A DNA stretch of 64,000 nt from Planctomycetota bacterium (GTDB lineage Bacteria; Planctomycetota; Phycisphaerae; Phycisphaerales; UBA1924), in contig JAFEBP010000004.1 in assembly GCA_018242605.1 (NCBI GenBank), forward strand, positions 218,355-282,354, given 5' to 3'. The notes beneath the pieces are model-generated. The model searched no databases, was not told the DNA's origin, and was given only the letters and a program-made list of their open reading frames with translations. Position 1 is the first letter of the stretch. Every line of letters begins with the position of its first letter. Position numbers and translations under genes: made by a program. Shown here piece by piece: positions 11,097 through 19,304 of this stretch.

Positions 11097-14000
11097 TCAG
11101 GGGCGTACAACGGTGTTGATCCAATCGGCGAAACGGATGGAGACGAAGCCCAATGCGGGCAGCACGATGGCGCGGAAGACCGGATCCTCTGCCCATGGCG
11201 CGAACGCTCCGTCGCGGATGCCGCGGATGCGGTCGATGAGACCCTTGATGTCGGCGCAGTACGTGTCGGCGAGGCACTTGTAGCGGTCGGCGCGGGGTTT
11301 GCACGCCGCGGCCCTGGAGAGCGAAGCGCGAAGGGCGGCGGCTTCCTTCAGCGTGAGGTGTGCCTCCTGTGCGCCGGCGGTGGCGATCCGGAGCTTGTTG
11401 TCGTGACGGATGAGCTGGAAGCTGGTGCCGCGGGCGCGGAGAGAACTAATGACCGCGCCGTCGCAGAGCGCGGCATCGCCGTCTTCGGCGCCAACCTCGA
11501 TGCTCGCGGCGACAGCGCCGGCGAGGGCGGTGTTGATCTCGGGGAGGCCGGAATCGCCGGCGGAGCTGTCGCCCCGGACGAGCCGAACGGTCTCGACGTA
11601 CAGCGAGTCGGAGCGATCGGTGAGCTTGACCTCGACGCTGAACTCATCGAGATCGGCGACGGCGGTCTGCTCGCGCTGCAGGACGCCCAGTTCGCGTTCG
11701 AGGCGGGCGATCTCCTCGTTCCGGGCGAACTCCGCGGAGCGGCGCAGGGAAAAGGCGGCGATGGCGGCGACGACGATGCTGAAGCCGTAGATGAGCACGC
11801 CGAGCCAGCTGAAGGGCCAGGCGTCGATGCTGCGATGCCACGCGATGGAAGAGAAGGCGATCACGAGCACGGGCATGTAGACCATCTTGTTGGCGACGGC
11901 GGTGACGCGGCCGATGCTCCGCACGTCGAGCCAGGAGCCGACGTACCGCCGGTGCACTCCGGTCTGTGCGCGGGCGGCGGCGGTGATGTCGGCCGGCCAG
12001 ACCGAGCCGTGTCGTGCGAGATTGCGGATGAAGCGATCGCACAGGCGTGCGGCGTCCCACATCACGAAGACCAGCAGATTGAGCGTGAGCGCGAGCAGCA
12101 TCATGATGGCCAGGTGGGTGCCGTAGGCGAACCCACCGCGGATCGGCGCCGGGGGCATCCCCACGGCCCCCATGACGCCGGCGCACATGAGGCAGAAGGC
12201 CATGGTGATGACGCCCACGCGGATGGCGCTGTTTTTCGAGAGGCTCTTGAAGTGGAGTTGTCGGAGGAGCATCTCGACATCGACCAGGCCGTCCTGCTGA
12301 CGAACGGGCGCCGGCCACTCGACGACGCCCGCGCGGATGAACGCGCCGATGATCCCGGTCCGCTGCGTCCACGCGGGGTAGTCGGGTTCGCGGCGGACTC
12401 GGGCCATGAGTTTCTGGGCCTTGGAGTCCTCCTCCTTGAGCAGGTCGATGCAGCCGCCGACCTCGCTCATGCCCCACAGCCAGCGGAGCGTGACAATCAG
12501 GAACGCGGTGGAGGCAAGGACGGCGGTCAGGCGGATCATCATGCTGGGCCAGGCGCTGACACCGTCGAACCAGGCGCGGGGCTCGCCGTTGGGGCCGCTT
12601 CCGAGGCAGACGAGGATGACACCGATGCCCGCGGCGCCGGCGAGGCCGGCGACAAAGAGCATGCCGCCGCGGTGCAGCCGCGCCCATGGTCTGGCGGGCG
12701 GGTGGGGGCGCGGGCCGGGGGGCTCGTCGGGCGTACGCATGTCCTGGGCCTCGATGCCGGTTTCATCGATATCCCCCTTGCGGTTGGACAGGACCATCCA
12801 CGCGGCGAAGCCCAGGAGGCCCACAGCGCCGATCGCGCCGATGGAGGGCCAGAAGAGCAGACGCCAGCCCAGCCCCCATCGCGGTGTGGCCAGCGCAACG
12901 GCGGCGGACGCGAGGGGCAGGAGCATCACCACGAGCCAGGCCTTGGCGATCCAAAGGTCCTTTCGGATCGCCCGCTCCGCGAGCCAGAGGTAAAGCACGG
13001 ACGCCAACGCGAAGAGGGTCCACATCGCCCACGCCGGCAGCACGTTGTGGAAGGCCAGGACGGAGATGGTGGCGATGACGAGAAAGCCCGCGGCGATCGC
13101 GGCCCAACGGCGCACGGCGGATCCGCGCTGGAGATTCCAGCCACGGAGCACCCACCGCATCGGGGTGCCCGAGAGGATGGTGCGGACAATCAGGAAACTG
13201 ACCAGGAGCGCGACGACACCGGCGATCACCCCGACCCACATGGGGAGTGAGTAGGCGCCGGAGAGGACGGGGTAGAAAGCGGCGTCCTGCGCATCGGCGG
13301 TGGCATTGGGGGTGGGGAGGAGCACGGCGCCTTCGCGGCCGATCTCGTAGACGCGGCCGCGGGGGGCGTACGACTTGATCTGGTCGATGGCGAGGAGTCT
13401 GGCCCGCTCGTTCCGAGAGGCCTTGGTGGGTCCTTCGTCCGGCAGTTTGGCGGGGGCGAGGGCGGACTGAACGCCCAGGTACATCGCGGCCTGGTAGGCA
13501 TGCCGGAACGGCGGGAAGGCGCCCTGGATCGCATCACCCAGGGAGAGATCCAGATGAGAGGCGACGATGAGGTTGCGCATGGCCTTGTAATCCGAGGGAT
13601 CGGAGAAGAAGGCGTGCATGTCTGTGGTGAGGATGGCCACCGTCGGGAAACGCGACTTGACCATCTGGATCAGCGGGCGCTTGTCGAACGTGTCGCTGGC
13701 GCAGATAACGACGGCGGAGAGGCGCCGGCGGGAGATCGAGAACTCGCGGTCGTACTCGGCGAGGCGTCGGTAGATGTAGTCGACCTGCGCGAAGCCCTGG
13801 GGCGTTGTGGGTTCGACCACGGCGCCGGCCTTTCGCATCTGCTCCGCGTCGGTCTTGGCCTGTGCCGCGGCGGCACGGCCGCCTTCGCTGCGGGGCACGC
13901 CGTCAAGGCCGGCGAAGAAGGAGAGGCGGCGGATGTTGCTGGAGCGATCGTCGGCGGTGGCGTCGGGCGCGTTGTCGGCTTTCGCGAACTCTTCGGCGAA

Positions 14001-15164
14001 GGCTTCGCCGTACGCGCTGTCGGTCTCGTGAATGATGACGACGGTGTTCTCGTTCGACTCGGGGTCCAGACGGCGGAGTTTGAGCTCGTTGTGGAGGAGC
14101 GCGATCAGTTGCGGGTCGCCACCCAGGATGCGGCGGATGGTGATCCGGCCGAAGGTCGCGGCGCGGGAGTTGCGGGAGGAATCGGCGGGATTCGGGACCG
14201 CCAGGGCCCTCTCTTCAGAGCGGGCCCACGCTTGGAGCATGTCCTTGATCTTCTGGTCCGGAGGAAGTCCGGAGAAGTCTGAGTAACGCTTCTCCGCCTT
14301 GCGGGCGATGACAGCGGCAGCGGCTGTGGAACTGACGTTGATGATCTCGAAGCGGATGCCCTCTTCGTCGCCGGACGGGGCCGAGGACATCACGGCGGCG
14401 CCGTAACCAAGATCATCGATCATGGCACCTGAGTTCTTGCGCAGCAGGATGGCGTTGGTCGCGGTGGCCATGGCGGTGCGTGCTTCGGGGCTCTCGGCGC
14501 CGTCGAAGAGCAGTTCGTTCACCATGCTCTCGAACATCACCAGGGCGTACATGTCGGCGAACATGCGGTCGGAGAGGTGCATCACCAGGCACAACCGGCC
14601 GCCCACGGTGCACAGTTGGTACGGCGCCACAGACGAGAGCCCGTCCTTGCCGGGCCGGGCCAGGCGCAGGTAGGGCAGTGCCTCGCGGGAACCCTCCCAC
14701 GATCCGCCGGAGCGGGAGACCGCGGCGAGCAGGGCCATGCGGTCCAAACGACGGGATTCCTCGCTCTCGGTGCCCGTGCCTGAGTCCATCACTTGCACGA
14801 GGATGGTCAGTCCCTTGCCGGTGGTGGCCGCGTGGAGTGACTTGCGGAGCGTGGCGAGACCTCCGTCACTGGAGTCGAAGATCGGTTCGTGCTGCGCGCT
14901 GATCGAAGCCTCCGAGCGAGGGGCCGGGGCGGGCGTCGGACGCTTCTTGCTGTCGACCGCGGCGGCGAGCAGCGGGTCTTCCCAAGCGCGGATCTGTACT
15001 TCAGATGATTCCGCGGCCCGGTCGGCGGCGACGAGCGAGGCATCGACGCCGGGACGCTTGCTGACGGGCGCCTGTGTGGGCGCGGTGGCGACGATCCCGC
15101 CGAGCACGGCGAGAATGATCGCACTGATCCACGCTTCCCACGACAAACCCTGTTTTGGAGGCAT
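11097..15164 (-). CDS. Very large multi-pass membrane protein with periplasmic-binding-like domain, unknown function
   Basis: 1355 residues. Residues 12-28 form a membrane anchor. Residues about 30-635 are soluble and probably periplasmic. Within them, about 340-580 alternate beta strands and helices with NTVVIIHETDSAYGEAFAEE, RLSAVVICASDTFD and FPTVAILTTDMHAFF, reminiscent of type 1 periplasmic-binding (ligand-sensing) folds. From about residue 638 to 1150 there are about ten further membrane spans grouped in pairs with cytoplasmic loops. One span group is followed by a short coiled coil (RNEEIARLERELGVLQREQ), then a ~200-residue soluble C-terminus. I recognise no catalytic motif. A sensor or transporter-like role is possible but unproven. 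It forms its own unit, divergent from the epimerase gene, with ATG preceded by GGAATG-like bases. Confidence 0.75.
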   Translation of the reverse strand: MPPKQGLSWEAWISAIILAVLGGIVATAPTQAPVSKRPGVDASLVAADRAAESSEVQIRAWEDPLLAAAVDSKKRPTPAPAPRSEASISAQHEPIFDSSDGGLATLRKSLHAATTGKGLTILVQVMDSGTGTESEESRRLDRMALLAAVSRSGGSWEGSREALPYLRLARPGKDGLSSVAPYQLCTVGGRLCLVMHLSDRMFADMYALVMFESMVNELLFDGAESPEARTAMATATNAILLRKNSGAMIDDLGYGAAVMSSAPSGDEEGIRFEIINVSSTAAAAVIARKAEKRYSDFSGLPPDQKIKDMLQAWARSEERALAVPNPADSSRNSRAATFGRITIRRILGGDPQLIALLHNELKLRRLDPESNENTVVIIHETDSAYGEAFAEEFAKADNAPDATADDRSSNIRRLSFFAGLDGVPRSEGGRAAAAQAKTDAEQMRKAGAVVEPTTPQGFAQVDYIYRRLAEYDREFSISRRRLSAVVICASDTFDKRPLIQMVKSRFPTVAILTTDMHAFFSDPSDYKAMRNLIVASHLDLSLGDAIQGAFPPFRHAYQAAMYLGVQSALAPAKLPDEGPTKASRNERARLLAIDQIKSYAPRGRVYEIGREGAVLLPTPNATADAQDAAFYPVLSGAYSLPMWVGVIAGVVALLVSFLIVRTILSGTPMRWVLRGWNLQRGSAVRRWAAIAAGFLVIATISVLAFHNVLPAWAMWTLFALASVLYLWLAERAIRKDLWIAKAWLVVMLLPLASAAVALATPRWGLGWRLLFWPSIGAIGAVGLLGFAAWMVLSNRKGDIDETGIEAQDMRTPDEPPGPRPHPPARPWARLHRGGMLFVAGLAGAAGIGVILVCLGSGPNGEPRAWFDGVSAWPSMMIRLTAVLASTAFLIVTLRWLWGMSEVGGCIDLLKEEDSKAQKLMARVRREPDYPAWTQRTGIIGAFIRAGVVEWPAPVRQQDGLVDVEMLLRQLHFKSLSKNSAIRVGVITMAFCLMCAGVMGAVGMPPAPIRGGFAYGTHLAIMMLLALTLNLLVFVMWDAARLCDRFIRNLARHGSVWPADITAAARAQTGVHRRYVGSWLDVRSIGRVTAVANKMVYMPVLVIAFSSIAWHRSIDAWPFSWLGVLIYGFSIVVAAIAAFSLRRSAEFARNEEIARLERELGVLQREQTAVADLDEFSVEVKLTDRSDSLYVETVRLVRGDSSAGDSGLPEINTALAGAVAASIEVGAEDGDAALCDGAVISSLRARGTSFQLIRHDNKLRIATAGAQEAHLTLKEAAALRASLSRAAACKPRADRYKCLADTYCADIKGLIDRIRGIRDGAFAPWAEDPVFRAIVLPALGFVSIRFADWINTVVRP

Positions 15165-15412
15165 ATTTCATTCCTTGGAGCGTCGAATGACGCGTCGGCG
15201 CAGGCCGTCCGATAGCCCTCTATCGGCAGTCCTGCGGAAAAACTCCCCGATTTAAGGGCTCGATGCGAGCCGGGTTGGTCTTTGGTAGGATGTCCCGTGC
15301 GATGCGGCCACTTGAACCTGAGTGACGGTTCCGGCCGAAGGGCGCATCCTGTCCGAGATAACCTCGCGGACATCCCCGCGTGCTTCCACGAACAGCCATT
15401 ACGGAGTTTCGC

Positions 15413-16555
15413 ATGTCGACATCCACCCGCCGCGAGTTCCTTCAATCCACGATCGCCACGGGAGCGGCGTTGGCCACCGCTTCGGTGTTGACTCCCCGCG
15501 CATGGGCGCGTCGGGATGACAAGGCGGCCAGGCCGCTCAAGATCCTGATCCTGGGCGGCACGGGATTCCTCGGACCGGCGTGCGTGGACGCGGCGCAGGC
15601 CCGCGGCCACACCCTCACGCTGTTCAACCGCGGCGTGACGGAGAAACGCAAGGGCGGGATGTTCCCCGACATGGAGAAGCTGGTGGGCGACCGCGATCCC
15701 AAGAAGGGCGAAGGCCTCAAGGCGCTCGAGGGGCGCAAGTGGGACGCGGTAATCGACACGTCGAGCTACGTGCCGCGCATCACCAAAGCCTCGTGCGATC
15801 TGCTGGCGCCCAACTGCGGGCAGTACGTGCTGATCTCGACCGTGTCGGTGTACAAGAACAACGACAAGGAGGGGTTGGACGAGTCGGACGAGCTCGGGAC
15901 GATCGCGGACCCGACGGTGGAAGAAATGGGCAAGGAGTTCGAGAACTACGGGCCGCTCAAGGCGCTGTGCGAGCAGACGGCGGAGAAGATCATGCCCGGG
16001 CGTGTGTGCAACATCCGGCCCGGCTTCATCGTGGGGCCCAACGACCCGACGGATCGCTGGAACTACTGGCCCTGGCGCATCGCCAAGGGCGGTGAGGTGC
16101 TGGCGCCGGGCACGCCGGCGGACCCTGTGCAGATCATCGACGTGCGCGACCTGGGCGAGTGGATTGTCCATTGCATCGAGAACAACATCAACGGCGTGTA
16201 CAACGCCGTGGGCCCCAACAAGCCGCTGAACATGGGCCAGATGCTCAACGACGTCAAGACCGGCGTGGGCGGGGACGCGAAGTTCACCTGGGTTGACGCC
16301 GACACGCTCGAGAAGAACGGCGCCCAGCCACCGATCTGGGTTCCGCCCAAGGGCGAGATGAAGGGCTTCCACACGCGCAGCGCCGCCAAGGCGATCGCCA
16401 AGGGCCTCAAGAGCCGGCCCGTATCCGACACGGCGAAAGCGACGCTGGAGTGGCTCAGGACGCTGCCGGAGGATCGTCAGAAGCGATTGACCCAGCCGAA
16501 GGCCTTCCCGGCGGAGAAGGAAACCGAGATCCTCGCTTCCGTCAAGGCCAAGTGA
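15413..16555 (+). CDS. Tat-exported NAD-dependent epimerase/dehydratase family protein
   Basis: 380 residues from ATG at 15413, with GGAG at 15403-15406. The N-terminus STSTRREFLQSTIATGAA is a twin-arginine signal, cleaved near AWA. The mature part opens with a Rossmann dinucleotide motif (ILILGGTGFLGPACVDAA, G-G-T-G-F-L-G), then DTSSYVPR and ISTVSVYK. This is the extended SDR fold close to the isoflavone-reductase/NAD-epimerase group seen in secreted planctomycete proteins. In place of the usual YxxxK it has YGPLKALCE (Y and K kept at the spacing). Substrate unknown; a periplasmic sugar epimerase or reductase is plausible. Convergent with folC, only 6 bp apart. Confidence 0.82.
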   Translation: MSTSTRREFLQSTIATGAALATASVLTPRAWARRDDKAARPLKILILGGTGFLGPACVDAAQARGHTLTLFNRGVTEKRKGGMFPDMEKLVGDRDPKKGEGLKALEGRKWDAVIDTSSYVPRITKASCDLLAPNCGQYVLISTVSVYKNNDKEGLDESDELGTIADPTVEEMGKEFENYGPLKALCEQTAEKIMPGRVCNIRPGFIVGPNDPTDRWNYWPWRIAKGGEVLAPGTPADPVQIIDVRDLGEWIVHCIENNINGVYNAVGPNKPLNMGQMLNDVKTGVGGDAKFTWVDADTLEKNGAQPPIWVPPKGEMKGFHTRSAAKAIAKGLKSRPVSDTAKATLEWLRTLPEDRQKRLTQPKAFPAEKETEILASVKAK

Positions 16556-16561
16556 GCTCGA

Positions 16562-17908
16562 TCAGGGCTGCAGCGCGGCCTTGACCTCACCGGCGACAGC
16601 GAATGAGCCGCAGACCAGCACCAGCGAACGACCGCTGGCGGCTTGGACGCCGACCTGCACCGCTTCGGCGCAGTCGGGCACGACCTGCGCCGATTTGCCG
16701 GTGTCTTTCTTCAGGATCGCCTTGAGGTCCTTGGGGTCAGCGGCGCGCGGGCCTTTCGCGCGTGTGAGCACGATCTTGTCGGCGCTGGCCGCGAGATCGA
16801 TGAGCATGGCGCTGGCGTTCTTATCCGAAGCGCAGCCGAAGACAGCGATGAGCGTGTCGAAATCAAAGGCGGTGCGCAGGGTGTGGAGCAGGGCGCGGAC
16901 GGACTCGGGCGTGTGGGCCCCGTCGATGACCACCCGGGGGCTCTCGCGGACGAGTTCCAGCCTGCCGCGGCGGGGCGTGAGCGTGAGCCCTTCCTTTATC
17001 TTGTCCAGCCGCAGCGGAACGCCCAACCGCTGGAGCTTGATGACGCACGCGAGGGCGAGGGCGGCGTTAAGAGCCTGGTGCTCGCCGGGGAGCGGCACGG
17101 CGACGTGATCCAGGCCCGTATCGCCTACGCGGATCGTCACGAGGATGCGTGCGTGGGGTTCGTGATGAACGTGGAACGGGATGTCCTGACCGACAATTAG
17201 GAGCGGGCAGCCGACCTCGGCGGCGCGGGCCCTGAGCACCTCGGTCACGCGGTCGTCCTGCGGGATCGTGATGCAGGGGACGCCCGGCTTCATAATGCCG
17301 GCTTTGTGGGCGGCGATCGATTCGAGCGTGCCGCCCAGCAGTTCCGCGTGCTCGGTGTGGATCGCGGCGATGGCGCACACCGTGGGCCGCACTACGTTGG
17401 TGGCGTCGAACGTTCCGCCCATGCCGACCTCGACAACGGCGACATCCACGGCGGATTCGCGGAAGTGCGTGAACGCGGCGGCGGTGAGAGCTTCAAAGCG
17501 GGAGACGGCGCCGAGGCTTTCGGGCACCCGGGAAGCGGCGTCCGCGACGGGGCGCACGGCATCGACCAGTTCCGAGGCCGAGATCATCCGGCCGCTGACG
17601 CTGATGCGTTCGCGTTCGTGGACGAGGTGGGGGCTTGAATAGAGGCCGACGCACAGGCCCGCACCCCGCAGAGCCGCGGCGAGCATGTCGCACACGCTGC
17701 CCTTGCCCTTGCTACCGGCGACATGCACACACCGCCAGGCGTGCTGGGGGTTGCCCAGTTCGGCGGCGAGCCGCTCCATGCGGGCGAGGTTGAACGCGCG
17801 GGAGGGATCGACTCGGCGCGGGGCGATTTTCTCGATGTTCGCGAGCGAGTCGAGGAATGCCTGCGCGGAGGCATCGTCGGTCACCGGGCTGTTGGGTTCA
17901 CCGGGCAT
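16562..17908 (-). CDS. folC: Bifunctional folylpolyglutamate synthase/dihydrofolate synthase
   Basis: 448 residues from ATG at 17908; upstream in-frame sequence is Arg/Pro-rich and not protein-like. The enzyme adds glutamate to dihydropteroate and to folates. The ATP loop is VAGSKGKGSVCDML (about 63-76). It is followed by the Mur-ligase-type segments SSPHLVHERERI and VAVVEVGMGGTFDATN, and in the C-terminal domain VVIDGAHTPESVRALL and LIAVFGCASDKN. Length matches the family (420-450). It is the third gene of a pdxJ-dinB-folC unit, 52 bp after the dinB-like stop, all in cofactor or small-molecule metabolism. Confidence 0.95.
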   Translation of the reverse strand: MPGEPNSPVTDDASAQAFLDSLANIEKIAPRRVDPSRAFNLARMERLAAELGNPQHAWRCVHVAGSKGKGSVCDMLAAALRGAGLCVGLYSSPHLVHERERISVSGRMISASELVDAVRPVADAASRVPESLGAVSRFEALTAAAFTHFRESAVDVAVVEVGMGGTFDATNVVRPTVCAIAAIHTEHAELLGGTLESIAAHKAGIMKPGVPCITIPQDDRVTEVLRARAAEVGCPLLIVGQDIPFHVHHEPHARILVTIRVGDTGLDHVAVPLPGEHQALNAALALACVIKLQRLGVPLRLDKIKEGLTLTPRRGRLELVRESPRVVIDGAHTPESVRALLHTLRTAFDFDTLIAVFGCASDKNASAMLIDLAASADKIVLTRAKGPRAADPKDLKAILKKDTGKSAQVVPDCAEAVQVGVQAASGRSLVLVCGSFAVAGEVKAALQP

Positions 17909-17960
17909 GTTCGCCCCTGGAGCGGGCGTTCGCCCGCCGCCGTCAAGGAAAGTCCGAGGG

Positions 17961-18458
17961 TTAGAGCGTGCGGCGCGTGTGGCCGATGTAATCCGTGCCG
18001 GCGCGGTGCCCGCCACATTCGGTGACCAGACGAGCGATCTGGCCTCGGTGGTAGGTGGAGTGGTTGAAGACGTGGATGAGGATGTCCTCGACGAGGCTGG
18101 AGAACTGCTTGCCCTCGCTGTTCTGGTAGCGGCATTCGCGGGCCAGGTCGGCGTCGGTGAGGCCCGCGAGATAAGAGGACCAGACGGCGTCGGCCTGCTT
18201 GCACTTCTCCCGGGTCTCGTCGATCGACCACGCGGGGAACCAGTCCTTGGGGGCTTCGTGGGCCTCGCCATTCAGGCGGCGCAGCCAGATGTGGCGGGCC
18301 AGCACGTTGTGCGGCAGGAGCCGGACCGCCCGGTCGTACGCGACGGAGCCGCGTGCGGGCTCGGGAACGCTCAAGAGCGAGTCGAGCACGAGCGAGTCGG
18401 CCCAGGTTTCCGCGGCGAGTTGTCTCTGGAATCGGGCAACGCCCGGGTTGGTGCTCAT
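17961..18458 (-). CDS. DinB-family metal-binding four-helix protein
   Basis: 165 residues. The pattern of the DinB/YfiT superfamily is clear: an N-terminal helix with W-A-D (AAETWADSLVLDSLL), then LPHNVLARHIWLRRL, whose His is a metal ligand, and a C-terminal ILIHVFNHSTYHRGQIARLV carrying the H-x3-H ligand pair. Many members are putative thiol transferases or stress proteins; the specific substrate is unknown. The start ATG overlaps the pdxJ stop by ATGA (18455-18458), so the two are translationally coupled. Confidence 0.88.
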   Translation of the reverse strand: MSTNPGVARFQRQLAAETWADSLVLDSLLSVPEPARGSVAYDRAVRLLPHNVLARHIWLRRLNGEAHEAPKDWFPAWSIDETREKCKQADAVWSSYLAGLTDADLARECRYQNSEGKQFSSLVEDILIHVFNHSTYHRGQIARLVTECGGHRAGTDYIGHTRRTL

Positions 18459-19234
18459 GGCTGGAGTCCTTCTGGCAGGCGGGCGTGCTCAATGGCGTGC
18501 TTCATGTCGCGCACGGCCTGCATCATGCCGGTGTGGATGGCGCGGGAGACGATGGCGTGGCCGATGTGCAGTTCGCTCACACCAGGCAGGGCCCCGATAG
18601 GACCGACATTGACGTAGTTGAGCGCGTGGCCGGCGTTGAAACGCATACCGCGCGCGACGATGGCCTTGCCCGCATCTCGCACCTTGCGCAGTTCTTCCAG
18701 CAGGGCCGCATCCCGGAAGTCCCCACCCTTGGCAAGGAAGCGGGCCGCGTAGGGGCCGGTGTGGATTTCGCAGACGTCAAAGCCGGCGGCGTGCGCGGCT
18801 TCCACCTGCTTCATCTCCGCGTCGATGAACGCGGAGGTGACGCACCCCGCGGCGGCGAGACGGGCCACCACGTGCTTGAGGCGCGGCAGTTGACCGGCGA
18901 CGTCGAGACCGCCTTCCGTCGTGACTTCGTTGCGGCCCTCGGGCACGAGCATCGAGGAATGAGGCCGGATCTTCTCCGCGATCTCGATCATCGCATCGGT
19001 GGCGGCCATCTCAAGGTTGAACCGGACGTGGACGGTGGACCGGAGCATGTGGGCGTCGCGGTCGACGATGTGCCTGCGGTCTTCGCGCAGATGAATCGTG
19101 ATGCCGTCGGCTCCGCCCAGTTCCGCCTCGTGGGCGGCACGCACAGGGTCGGGTTCACCGTATTCCGCGGCCTGCCGGTACCGGGCCTGGCGGATCGTGG
19201 CGACGTGGTCGATGTTGACGCTCAACAGGGGCAT
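18455..19234 (-). CDS. pdxJ: Pyridoxine 5'-phosphate synthase
   Basis: 259 residues, standard PdxJ length is about 240-260. The N-terminal MPLLSVNIDHVATIRQARY is diagnostic, with the D-H pair of the phosphate/active-site loop at residues 9-10. GADGITIHLREDRRHI carries the catalytic His/Glu region, and HIGHAIVSRA near the C-terminus is the phosphate loop. It condenses 1-deoxyxylulose 5-phosphate with 3-amino-2-oxopropyl phosphate in the DXP-dependent vitamin B6 pathway. First gene of the pdxJ-dinB-folC operon, divergent from the FAD-oxidase gene with about 70 bp between them. Confidence 0.96.
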   Translation of the reverse strand: MPLLSVNIDHVATIRQARYRQAAEYGEPDPVRAAHEAELGGADGITIHLREDRRHIVDRDAHMLRSTVHVRFNLEMAATDAMIEIAEKIRPHSSMLVPEGRNEVTTEGGLDVAGQLPRLKHVVARLAAAGCVTSAFIDAEMKQVEAAHAAGFDVCEIHTGPYAARFLAKGGDFRDAALLEELRKVRDAGKAIVARGMRFNAGHALNYVNVGPIGALPGVSELHIGHAIVSRAIHTGMMQAVRDMKHAIEHARLPEGLQP

Positions 19235-19304
19235 TCACGAGAGGGTAGATGGCCTGACCTTGCGGCGCGGCGTGCAGCGGCGCGGAACTACCCTCAGAGC
19301 GAAC

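Noticed and set aside
11358..13250. 630-codon open frame on plus opposite the large membrane protein gene
   Set aside because: High-GC antisense shadow: composition is Asp/Gly/Ala/Glu/Arg-rich with no motifs, and the minus frame has membrane spans and normal protein features.
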